Source: Natrialbaceae archaeon Tc-Br11_E2g1 (lineage in GTDB: Archaea > Halobacteriota > Halobacteria > Halobacteriales > Natrialbaceae). From it: 5,238 nucleotides of DNA. Positions within the stretch are counted from its first letter, which is position 1; the number at the start of each line of letters is the position of its first letter. Below are positions 1 through 5,039 of the stretch, piece by piece. The notes under the pieces are model-generated. The model was not told where the DNA came from, made no database searches, and was given only the letters and a program-made list of their open reading frames with translations. Where the stretch lies: the NCBI GenBank assembly GCA_001564255.1, contig LKNC01000202.1:1-5238 (forward strand), given 5' to 3'. The translations under genes were made by a program, and so were the position numbers.

Positions 1-843
1 AACTCGCCGACAGAAGGGATGGAACAGACCGTCCCCGTCACTATCGTGGAGACGCCGCCGATGCGCGCCGTTTCCCTGCGTGCGTACGAAGACACACCGT
101 ATGGACAGAAACCACTCACCGAGGTCTGGACCACCGAGTTCGTCGACGAACTCGACCGCGTCCTCGATCTCCCCGGTGAGGACTACGACGCCGAGGCCGC
201 CGAAGACGAGCTTCGGGGCTATCTCGAGGACGGCCGCGTCGCGGACGTGCGGGTCATCACCCACACCGTCCCCGGCGAGGTCCCGTCGATGCCGAAGAAG
301 AAACCCGACGTGATGGAAACTCGCGTCGGTGGCGGCTCTATCGAAGAGCGCGTCGACTTCGGCCTCGAGCTCCTCGCAGAGGGCGGCGTACACGAAATGA
401 ACGACGTCTTCCGCGCCGGGGAGTACCTCGACGCGAGCGGCGTCACGAAAGGGAAAGGGACCCAGGGACCCGTCAAGCGATGGGGCGTCCAGAAGCGTAA
501 GGGCAAACACGCCCGACAAGGCTGGCGCCGCCGCATCGGTAACCTCGGCCCATGGAACCCCTCCCGCGTCCGGTCGACGGTCCCCCAGCAGGGGCAGACC
601 GGCTACCACCAGCGGACGGAACTGAACAAGCGCCTCGTCGCCGTTGGCGACGGGGCCGACGCGACGGTCGACGGCGGCTTCGTCAACTACGGCGAAGTCG
701 ACGGGCCACACGCGTTGGTCAAGGGCTCGCTCCCCGGGCCAGGCAAGCGTCTCGTACGCTTCCGCCCGGCGATCCGACCCGGAGACTCCCCGCGCCTCGA
801 TCCCGAGGTTCGGTACGTCTCCACCGCATCCAACCAGGGATAA
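1..843 (+). CDS. rpl3: Large-subunit ribosomal protein L3 (uL3), 5' end missing
   Basis: This is a core 23S rRNA-binding protein of the 50S subunit; its finger-like extension reaches toward the peptidyl-transferase centre. The frame is open from base 1: the codons before the ATG at 19 read N-S-P-T-E-G, matching N-S-P-R-E-G in H. marismortui L3, so the ATG at 19 is an internal Met and not the start. About 58 N-terminal residues are missing compared with the roughly 338-residue haloarchaeal protein; 280 are visible. The family signature lies at visible residues 137-161 (F-R-A-G-E-Y ... G-K-G-T-Q-G-P-V-K-R-W). The central region R-R-I-G-N-L-G-P-W-N-P is intact, and its Trp (visible residue 185) is the probable W-finger tip. 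The C-terminus (V-R-Y-V-S...S-N-Q-G) is complete and ends in TAA. L4 follows after 3 nt. The identification is secure. Confidence 0.97.
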   Translation, partial: NSPTEGMEQTVPVTIVETPPMRAVSLRAYEDTPYGQKPLTEVWTTEFVDELDRVLDLPGEDYDAEAAEDELRGYLEDGRVADVRVITHTVPGEVPSMPKKKPDVMETRVGGGSIEERVDFGLELLAEGGVHEMNDVFRAGEYLDASGVTKGKGTQGPVKRWGVQKRKGKHARQGWRRRIGNLGPWNPSRVRSTVPQQGQTGYHQRTELNKRLVAVGDGADATVDGGFVNYGEVDGPHALVKGSLPGPGKRLVRFRPAIRPGDSPRLDPEVRYVSTASNQG

Positions 844-846
844 CCC

Positions 847-1599
847 ATGCAGGCTACAGTACGTGACCTGGAGGGCGCAGACGCAGGGGACCTAGAGCTC
901 CCGGCGGTCTTCGAGACCGACTACCGCCCGGACCTCATCGCCCGTGCCGTCCGCGTCGCCCAGGCAAACCGGAAACAGGACTACGGCGCCGACGAGTTCG
1001 CGGGAATGCGAACGCCGGCGGAGTCGTTCGGCAGCGGTCGCGGGCAGGCTCACGTCCCACGACAGAACGGGCGCGGTCGACGCGTTCCCCAGACCGTCAA
1101 AGGACGCAAGGCCCACCCGCCGAAAGCCGAGAAAGACAGGTCCGAATCGCTAAACGACAAAGAACGGAAACTGGCCGTCCGCAGCGCCATCGCTGCGACG
1201 ACCGACGCCGAACTCGTCGCCGACCGTGGCCACGAGTTCGACGAGGACACGGAGCTCCCGCTCGTCGTCTCCGACGAGTTCGAAGCTCTCGAGAAGACCA
1301 AGGAGGTCCTCGAGTTCCTCGAAGCGGTCGGCCTCGAGGCCGACATCGAACGCGCCGACGAGGGTCGGAGCGTCCGTGCTGGCCGCGGGACGACCCGTGG
1401 TCGCAAATACAAGACCCCGACGTCGATCCTCTTTGTCACCTCGAGTGAGGCAGGTCCCTCGCGTGGCGCCCGCAATCTCGCGGGTGCGGACGTGACGACC
1501 GCCCGAGAGGTGAACGCCGAGGATCTCGCGCCGGGCACACAGCCGGGCCGACTCACCGTCTGGACCGAGAGCGCACTCGAGGAGGTGGCTGACAGATGA
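847..1599 (+). CDS. rpl4: Large-subunit ribosomal protein L4 (uL4; L4e/L1e type)
   Basis: L4 binds 23S rRNA early in assembly, and its long loop lines the narrow part of the peptide exit tunnel together with L22. The product is 250 residues, against about 246 in H. marismortui. The tunnel loop is roughly residues 45-97 and carries the conserved [17 protein letters not shown] (55-71) followed by the basic [18 protein letters not shown] stretch. The globular part contains [10 protein letters not shown] (109-118), A-D-R-G-H-E-F and A-R-N-L-A-G-A-D-V (208-216). The start at 847 gives the typical M-Q-A-T N-terminus and lies 3 nt after the L3 stop. Only a weak purine stretch (AGGGA, 836-840) precedes it, so initiation probably relies on ribosomes finishing L3. 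The gene ends in ATGA, overlapping L23 by 4 nt. Confidence 0.98.
   Translation: MQATVRDLEGADAGDLELPAVFETDYRPDLIARAVRVAQANRKQDYGADEFAGMRTPAESFGSGRGQAHVPRQNGRGRRVPQTVKGRKAHPPKAEKDRSESLNDKERKLAVRSAIAATTDAELVADRGHEFDEDTELPLVVSDEFEALEKTKEVLEFLEAVGLEADIERADEGRSVRAGRGTTRGRKYKTPTSILFVTSSEAGPSRGARNLAGADVTTAREVNAEDLAPGTQPGRLTVWTESALEEVADR
1581..1587 (+). promoter_or_regulatory. Shine-Dalgarno site of L23
   Basis: GGAGGTG lies inside the end of L4, 8 nt before the L23 ATG. It is complementary to the haloarchaeal 16S 3' end (anti-SD CACCUCC) and confirms the start that overlaps the L4 stop. Confidence 0.8.
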
Positions 1600-1850
1600 G
1601 TACGATCATCGATCACCCGCTCGTGACCGAGAAGGCGATGGACGACATGGACTTCGAGAACAAACTCCAGTTCGTCGTCGACGTCGACGCGACCAAACCC
1701 GAGATCAGCGAGGAAGTCGAGTCGCGTTTCGACGTTACAGTCGAGAAGGTAAACACACAGGTAACGATGAAAGGGAAGAAGAAAGCGACCGTCACGCTGG
1801 GAGAAGACGACGACGCCCAAGAGGTCGCCTCGCGAATCGGGGTGTTCTGA
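1596..1850 (+). CDS. rpl23: Large-subunit ribosomal protein L23 (uL23)
   Basis: L23 sits at the exit-tunnel mouth of the 50S subunit; in the family it forms part of the docking site for factors such as the signal recognition particle. At 84 residues it has the normal archaeal length, without the tunnel-reaching loop of bacterial L23. The N-terminal helix motif H-P-L-V-T-E-K-A (7-14) is diagnostic. It is followed by [11 protein letters not shown] (24-34), the V-E-K-V-N-T strand and a basic [11 protein letters not shown] turn (58-68). The start overlaps the L4 stop (ATGA) and is served by GGAGGTG eight nt upstream. The gene ends 2 nt before the L2 start. Confidence 0.97.
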   Translation: MSTIIDHPLVTEKAMDDMDFENKLQFVVDVDATKPEISEEVESRFDVTVEKVNTQVTMKGKKKATVTLGEDDDAQEVASRIGVF

Positions 1851-1873
1851 GAATGGGACGACGCATTCTCGGA
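1846..1873 (+). promoter_or_regulatory. Predicted hairpin at the L23-L2 junction
   Basis: Arms GAGAATG (1849-1855) and CATTCTC (1864-1870) are perfect complements around an 8-nt loop. The stem extends outward by a U-G, a C-G and a U-A pair, to 10 pairs in total. The L23 stop (1848-1850) and the L2 start codon (1853-1855) both lie in the 5' arm, while the GGGGTG upstream stays free. If it forms, ribosomes arriving from L23 would have to open it. It was found by eye and no energy was calculated. Confidence 0.4.
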
Positions 1874-2575
1874 CAACGACGTGGACGCGGTACCCCCACG
1901 TTCCGTGCACCGTCCCACCGTTACAAGGCGAAACTCGACCACAAGCGAGAGGAAGACGACGACGTCGTTCGCGGCACGGTCGTCGACATCGAACACGACC
2001 CCGCCCGTTCGGCGCCCGTCGCTGCAATCGAGTTCGAGGACGGCGACCGACGCCTGATCCTCGCACCCGAAGGCATCGCGACCGGCGAGGAGATCCAGGT
2101 CGGCATCTCCGCGGAGATCAAACCGGGTAACACGCTCCCGCTCGCGGAGATCCCGGAGGGGGTCCCGGTCTGTAACGTCGAGTCCAGCCCCGGCGACGGT
2201 GGCAAGTTCGCACGCGCTTCCGGTGTCAGCGCGGACCTGATCACCCACGACCGGGACGCTGCAGTCGTGCAACTCCCGAGTGGCGAGGTCAAGCGACTCG
2301 ACCCACAGTGTCGAGCGACGATCGGCGTCGTGGCCGGCGGTGGCCGCACGGAGAAGCCGATCGTCAAGGCAGGCAAGAAGTATCACAAGATGAGAGCACG
2401 GGGTAGCAAGTGGCCCCGCGTCCGTGGTGTCGCGATGAACGCCGTCGACCACCCCTTCGGTGGTGGCGGCCGCCAGCACCCCGGCAAACCGAAATCCGTC
2501 TCGCGGAACGCCCCGCCGGGACGGAAAGTCGGTGACATCGCTTCGCGCCGTACCGGCCGAGGTGGAAACAAATGA
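1853..2575 (+). CDS. rpl2: Large-subunit ribosomal protein L2 (uL2; L8e type)
   Basis: L2 is needed for subunit joining and lies near the peptidyl-transferase centre. Its 240 residues agree with the haloarchaeal length. The basic N-terminal tail ([13 protein letters not shown]) is followed by an acidic OB-like domain (about 30-90), the SH3-like translation domain (about 90-170) and the C-terminal rRNA-binding extension. The L2 signature P188-x2-R-G-V-A-M-N-A-V-D199 is present. It is followed by H200-P-F-G-G-G; this His is the counterpart of the universally conserved His229 of E. coli L2. Archaeal L2 has F where bacteria have the second His of HPHGG. The start is 2 nt after the L23 stop, preceded by GGGGTG (1839-1844). 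The stop overlaps the S19 start (ATGA). Confidence 0.98.
   Translation: MGRRILGQRRGRGTPTFRAPSHRYKAKLDHKREEDDDVVRGTVVDIEHDPARSAPVAAIEFEDGDRRLILAPEGIATGEEIQVGISAEIKPGNTLPLAEIPEGVPVCNVESSPGDGGKFARASGVSADLITHDRDAAVVQLPSGEVKRLDPQCRATIGVVAGGGRTEKPIVKAGKKYHKMRARGSKWPRVRGVAMNAVDHPFGGGGRQHPGKPKSVSRNAPPGRKVGDIASRRTGRGGNK
2559..2564 (+). promoter_or_regulatory. Shine-Dalgarno site of S19
   Basis: GAGGTG lies in the last codons of L2, 7 nt before the S19 ATG at 2572. It supports the start that overlaps the L2 stop (ATGA). Confidence 0.7.
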
Positions 2576-2997
2576 GTCAGGAGTACAGAACCGGCCGCGA
2601 GGGTGAGGAGTTCACCTACCGCGGCTACACGCTCGAAGAGTTACAGGAGATGGAACTCGAGGAAGTCGCAGAACTGCTCCCCGCACGCAAGCGGCGAAGT
2701 ATCGAACGCGGACTCGGCGTCGAGCAACGGAAGTTACTCGAGAAAGCCCGCAAGAAAGACGAACAAGAGACCGCAAACTCACCGATCCGAACGCACCTGC
2801 GTGACATGCCGATCCTGCCGGAGTTCGTCGGCCTCACCTTCGCCGTCTACAACGGCCAGGAGTTCGGGCGCGTCAGGGTAGACCCCGAGATGATCGGCCA
2901 CTACCTCGGTGAGTTCCAGCTCACCCGAACCTCGGTCGAACACGGACAGGCGGGGATCGGTGCGACCCGCTCGTCGAAGTTCGTCCCACTGAAGTGA
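2572..2997 (+). CDS. rps19: Small-subunit ribosomal protein S19 (uS19; S15e type)
   Basis: S19 is a protein of the 30S head close to the decoding region and the bridge to the large subunit. It has 141 residues, against about 140 in H. marismortui. Like other archaeal and eukaryotic members it has an N-terminal extension, here roughly the first 65 residues, that bacterial S19 lacks. It contains [11 protein letters not shown] and a basic A-R-K-R-R-S segment (38-43). The globular core carries the full S19 signature from N94-G-Q-E through [12 protein letters not shown] (ending at 119), then the typical tail [14 protein letters not shown]. The start is set by the 4-nt overlap with L2 and by GAGGTG (2559-2564) seven nt upstream. 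L22 starts 7 nt downstream. Confidence 0.98.
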   Translation: MSQEYRTGREGEEFTYRGYTLEELQEMELEEVAELLPARKRRSIERGLGVEQRKLLEKARKKDEQETANSPIRTHLRDMPILPEFVGLTFAVYNGQEFGRVRVDPEMIGHYLGEFQLTRTSVEHGQAGIGATRSSKFVPLK

Positions 2998-2999
2998 TC
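2994..2999 (+). promoter_or_regulatory. Probable Shine-Dalgarno of L22 containing the S19 stop
   Basis: GTGATC matches the 3' half of the archaeal consensus (AGGAGGTGATCC) and lies 5 nt before the L22 ATG. The S19 stop codon TGA (2995-2997) is inside it, so a ribosome terminating on S19 sits on the L22 initiation signal. Confidence 0.5.
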
Positions 3000-3004
3000 A
3001 ACCC

Positions 3005-3475
3005 ATGGGAATCAACTACTCCGTCGACGCGGACCCGGAAACCACCGCGAGAGCGATGCTCCGGGAGCGTCCCATGAGCCACAAGCACAGCAAAGAAATC
3101 GCCCGCGAGATCAACGGCAAGACCGTCGGCGAGGCCACAGAATACCTCGAGGCCGTCATCGCCCAAGAGCAGTCACTCCCACTGAAGTCCCACAACACCG
3201 GTGCCGGACACCGTTCGGACATCGACGGCTGGGACGCAGGTGGCTATCCGGAGAAGGCCTCCGGTGAGTTCCTCGACCTCCTCGAGAACGTCGAGGCCAA
3301 CGCCGACAGCCAGGGGTTCGACGGCGAGTCGATGGAAATCGTCCACTGTGCCGCCCACAAGGTCGGCGAACGGGCGGGTCGCAAGCCCCGCGCGATGGGG
3401 CGTGCCTCGGCGTGGAACACGCCGGAGGTCGACGTCGAGATCGTCATCGAGGAACCCGAGGAGGATGATCAGTAA
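3005..3475 (+). CDS. rpl22: Large-subunit ribosomal protein L22 (uL22; L17e type)
   Basis: L22 spans the 50S subunit; its long beta hairpin lines the exit tunnel opposite L4, at the constriction near the macrolide-binding region. The product is 156 residues, against about 155 in H. marismortui. The N-terminal M-G-I-N-Y-S-V is typical. It continues with M-S-H-K-H-S-K-E-I-A-R-E-I-N-G-K-T (24-40), the archaeal insertion L-K-S-H-N-T-G-A-G-H-R (60-70), and A-A-H-K-V-G-E-R-A-G-R-K-P-R-A-M-G-R-A-S (116-135), which forms the hairpin. The C-terminus is an acidic tail (I-E-E-P-E-E-D-D-Q), as expected for a halophile. The start lies 7 nt after S19. Its probable Shine-Dalgarno GTGATC (2994-2999) includes the S19 stop codon. 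The TAA stop shares one base with the S3 start (TAATG). Confidence 0.98.
   Translation: MGINYSVDADPETTARAMLRERPMSHKHSKEIAREINGKTVGEATEYLEAVIAQEQSLPLKSHNTGAGHRSDIDGWDAGGYPEKASGEFLDLLENVEANADSQGFDGESMEIVHCAAHKVGERAGRKPRAMGRASAWNTPEVDVEIVIEEPEEDDQ
3460..3470 (+). promoter_or_regulatory. Shine-Dalgarno site of S3
   Basis: GGAGGATGATC is the consensus GGAGGTGATC with one inserted base. It is encoded in the acidic C-terminus of L22 and ends 4 nt before the S3 ATG, with GGAGG itself 10 nt away. Confidence 0.6.
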
Positions 3476-4419
3476 TGGCTGACGAACACCAGTTCATCGA
3501 GAACGGCCTGCAGCGATCCCAGATCGACGAGTTCTTCCAAGAAGAGCTCGGCCGTGCGGGCTACGGAGGTATGGACGTCGCCAAGACGCCGATGGGAACA
3601 CAGATCGTCCTCAAAGCCGAGAAGCCGGGGATGGTCATCGGCAAAGGCGGTGAGAACATCCGGAAGGTCACCACGGCCCTCGAGGAGAAGTTCAACCTCG
3701 AGGACCCACAGATCGACGTCCAGGAGGTCGACGAACCCGACCTGAACGCACGCATCGTCGCCGACCGACTGGCCAACGCCTTAGAGCGTGGCTGGTACTT
3801 CCGAAAGGCCGGTCACACGACCTTAGAACGGATCATGGACGTCGGTGCCCTCGGAGCGGAAATCGTCCTCTCCGGGAAGGTCACGGGTGCCCGTTCGCGC
3901 GTCGAGAAGTTCAACGCCGGCTACATCAAACACAACGGCGAGCCCGCAGAGACCATCGTCGACGAGGGGCAGGGCGTCGCCGTGATGAAACTCGGGACGA
4001 TCGGCGTGACTGTCAAGATCATCCCGCCGGGAGCCGAACTCCCCGACGACTTCCGTATCCACGAGGATATGGACCCCGAGGAGATCGTCCCCGAGGCCGT
4101 CGAAGCCAACGAGGGCGTCGAGGAACTGCTCGAGGCCGAACCCGAGGGCGTCGACGACGAACCCGACGCCGAGGAGGCCGAGGCTGACGTCGAACTCGAG
4201 GAAGAGCCCGAACTCGACGAGGAGGTCGTCGAGGAGGTCATCGAGGAGGAAGTCGCCGCCGAGAAAGCGGACGAAGACGACGCCGATGCGGAAGCCGACG
4301 ACGAGGACCTCGAGGACCTCGAGGAAGACGTCGAGGCCGAAGCCGAGGAACTCCTAGAGGAGATGGATGGCGAGGCCCAAGGCGCCTCCGCAGACGACGA
4401 ACAGGGAGGTGACGCCTGA
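3475..4419 (+). CDS. rps3: Small-subunit ribosomal protein S3 (uS3) with long acidic tail
   Basis: S3 is a 30S head protein at the mRNA entry channel. The type-2 KH domain lies in roughly residues 15-95 and includes the RNA-binding GxxG loop G56-K-G-G59 within [12 protein letters not shown]. The C-terminal S3 domain follows, with [10 protein letters not shown] (103-112), [10 protein letters not shown] (132-141) and [10 protein letters not shown] (177-186). From about residue 197 to 314 the chain is an acidic extension: 47 of residues 221-300 are Asp or Glu, and after His196 the only basic residue is Lys264. H. marismortui S3 (about 304 residues) has a comparable tail, so this is a haloarchaeal trait taken to some length. 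The start is fixed by TAATG overlap with L22 and a GGAGG at 3460-3464. The stop shares one base with L29 (TGATG). Confidence 0.98.
   Translation: MADEHQFIENGLQRSQIDEFFQEELGRAGYGGMDVAKTPMGTQIVLKAEKPGMVIGKGGENIRKVTTALEEKFNLEDPQIDVQEVDEPDLNARIVADRLANALERGWYFRKAGHTTLERIMDVGALGAEIVLSGKVTGARSRVEKFNAGYIKHNGEPAETIVDEGQGVAVMKLGTIGVTVKIIPPGAELPDDFRIHEDMDPEEIVPEAVEANEGVEELLEAEPEGVDDEPDAEEAEADVELEEEPELDEEVVEEVIEEEVAAEKADEDDADAEADDEDLEDLEEDVEAEAEELLEEMDGEAQGASADDEQGGDA
4405..4412 (+). promoter_or_regulatory. Strong Shine-Dalgarno site of L29
   Basis: GGAGGTGA is the longest uninterrupted anti-SD match noted in the window, 6 nt before the L29 ATG, within the codons for the S3 C-terminus (Q-G-G-D-A). Confidence 0.85.
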
Positions 4420-4431
4420 TGGCGATCCTCC
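4405..4431 (+). promoter_or_regulatory. Predicted SD-masking hairpin at the S3-L29 junction
   Basis: The L29 Shine-Dalgarno core GGAGG (4405-4409) is complementary to CCTCC (4427-4431) in L29 codons 3-5. Between them CGCC (4413-4416) can pair with GGCG (4421-4424), leaving a 4-nt loop TGAT that holds most of the S3 stop and L29 start. The two stems are separated by a small internal loop. The arrangement would block L29 initiation unless S3 translation opens it. Confidence 0.35.
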
Positions 4432-4625
4432 ACGTCGAGGAGATCCGCGACATGACCGCCGCCGAACGCGAGGCGGAACTCGAGGACCTCGAGACGGAAC
4501 TGCTCAACGCCAAGGCAGTGCTCGCCGCCGGTGGTGCCCCGGAGAACCCGGGCGAGATCGGCGAGCTGAAGCGAACGATCGCACGGATCAAGACGATCCA
4601 GCGAGAGGAAGGCGATCTCGAATGA
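4419..4625 (+). CDS. rpl29: Large-subunit ribosomal protein L29 (uL29)
   Basis: L29 is a small two- to three-helix protein beside L23 at the exit-tunnel mouth. Its 68 residues are slightly fewer than the roughly 70 of H. marismortui L29: the end is G-D-L-E where the latter runs on by about three residues. The N-terminal [15 protein letters not shown] (7-21) and [11 protein letters not shown] (50-60) are diagnostic of the family. The start uses the best Shine-Dalgarno in the window, GGAGGTGA at 4405-4412 with a 6-nt gap, inside the end of S3. The gene ends at TGA within ATGA, from which a 19-codon mini-ORF could begin. Confidence 0.97.
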   Translation: MAILHVEEIRDMTAAEREAELEDLETELLNAKAVLAAGGAPENPGEIGELKRTIARIKTIQREEGDLE

Positions 4626-4630
4626 GATCG
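4613..4630 (+). promoter_or_regulatory. Predicted hairpin over the L29 stop codon
   Basis: CGATCTC (4613-4619) and GAGATCG (4624-4630) form a perfect 7-bp stem with a GAAT loop. It spans the L29 stop, the mini-ORF start and part of its SD-like GGCGATC. No T-run follows, so it does not look like a terminator. Confidence 0.4.
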
Positions 4631-4681
4631 GAAATTCGAACGGGCGACGCCCGTGAGAAAGGCGACGTAGACGAAGAATAA
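4622..4681 (+). CDS. Possible 19-codon mini-ORF between L29 and rnp1
   Basis: An ATG overlapping the L29 stop (ATGA) opens a 19-residue frame, [19 protein letters not shown], that ends in TAA one nt before the rnp1 start (TAACATG). GGCGATC (4611-4617), one mismatch from the GGTGATC part of the consensus, lies 4 nt upstream. Placement is the main argument for translation: it would carry ribosomes across the only gap above 7 nt in the window, to a gene that has no clear Shine-Dalgarno of its own. Against it, third codon positions are only about half G/C, unlike the flanking genes, and I recognise no homology. It may simply be spacer that happens to be open, or a leader whose translation matters more than its peptide. 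Its position matches the slot occupied by SUI1 in some other archaea, but the residues do not look like SUI1. Confidence 0.3.
   Translation: MRSEIRTGDAREKGDVDEE
4640..4654 (+). promoter_or_regulatory. Predicted hairpin in the L29-rnp1 spacer
   Basis: ACGGGC (4640-4645) and GCCCGT (4649-4654) form a perfect GC-rich 6-bp stem with a 3-nt GAC loop, 10 nt after the preceding hairpin and 28 nt before the rnp1 start. It could slow ribosomes or mark an RNA-processing site; neither role can be decided from sequence alone. Confidence 0.35.
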
Positions 4682-4682
4682 C

Positions 4683-5039
4683 ATGGCACTGACACCCGAG
4701 ACCCTGCCGCGACACGAACTCAACGGACTTCCCGTCCGCGTCGTCGAGAGTGACGACCCCGGGAAGGTCGGGATCGAAGGGCGCGTCGTCATCGAGACGA
4801 CCAACACTCTTCGAATCGAAGTTCGGGAGAACGGCGAGTCCCGGGTGGTTCAGGTGCCGAAATCGGGCTCAGTATTCGAGTTCGCGATCACGGATGACGC
4901 CGCCGACTTCCGAAAGGGGTCGGGGACCACGTCCAAACTGGACGGCGAGGGCGTGGCCTACGTTACGGTCGATGGATCGCGGCTACTCTCACGACCCGCC
5001 CGACGTACGGAAACGAATGGTGATTCACCATGGCAATAG
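4683..5039 (+). CDS. rnp1: RNase P protein component 1 (Rpp29/Pop4 family)
   Basis: This is a protein subunit of archaeal RNase P, the ribonucleoprotein that removes 5' leaders from pre-tRNA; in the family it binds the specificity side of the RNA together with Rpp21. The 118 residues show the Sm-like beta-barrel pattern: H11-E-L-N-G-L-P-V-R-V-V-E-S, then P-G-K-V-G-I-E-G-R-V-V-x-E-T-x-N-T-L (26-43), V-P-K-S-G-S-V-F-E-F (58-67) and V-D-G-S-R-L-L-S-R-P (96-105). The last dozen or so residues are a weakly conserved polar tail. The start is the only possibility: an in-frame TAG lies at 4668-4670 and no other start codon falls between. No Shine-Dalgarno sits at normal distance. Placement between L29 and S17 is the usual archaeal arrangement. 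The 3' end overlaps S17 by 10 nt. Confidence 0.95.
   Translation: MALTPETLPRHELNGLPVRVVESDDPGKVGIEGRVVIETTNTLRIEVRENGESRVVQVPKSGSVFEFAITDDAADFRKGSGTTSKLDGEGVAYVTVDGSRLLSRPARRTETNGDSPWQ
5017..5031 (+). promoter_or_regulatory. Predicted hairpin pairing the S17 SD with its start codon
   Basis: ATGGTG (5017-5022) and CACCAT (5026-5031) are perfect complements with a 3-nt loop. The 5' arm holds most of the GGTGAT Shine-Dalgarno, and the 3' arm contains the first two bases of the S17 ATG. The whole structure lies within translated rnp1 sequence, so rnp1 ribosomes would melt it. Confidence 0.4.
5019..5024 (+). promoter_or_regulatory. Shine-Dalgarno site of S17
   Basis: GGTGAT lies 5 nt before the S17 ATG, inside the rnp1 coding sequence. 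It forms one arm of a small hairpin whose other arm contains the start codon. Confidence 0.6.

Noticed and set aside
1050..2066. A 338-residue open frame on the minus strand across L4, L23 and L2
   Set aside because: Its Arg/Ser/Pro-rich translation is the typical mirror of GC-rich haloarchaeal genes. It lies opposite three secure ribosomal genes and resembles no family.
1613..2479. A 288-residue minus-strand frame opposite L23 and L2
   Set aside because: It is fully antisense to conserved genes, has no recognisable domain, and is explained by the lack of minus-strand stops in GC-rich sequence.
2552..2600. Two copies of ACCGGCCG flanking the S19 start, able to pair through CGGCCG
   Set aside because: Only 6 bp across a loop of about 35 nt, with no extension; the start codon and Shine-Dalgarno would stay unpaired.
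2997..3016. Direct repeat ATCAAC on both sides of the palindrome CCCATGGG at the L22 start
   Set aside because: Six-base repeats and an 8-base palindrome are common by chance, and the second copy encodes I-N of the conserved M-G-I-N-Y-S start.
4367..4681. A 104-codon plus-strand frame running through the end of S3 and all of L29
   Set aside because: Out of frame with two secure genes and without likeness to a family. Only its last 19 codons, after the L29 stop, are considered as a possible mini-ORF.
3921..4715. A 264-residue minus-strand frame with long Ser-rich runs
   Set aside because: The Ser runs are the reverse complement of the Asp/Glu codons of the S3 tail; it is a shadow of S3.
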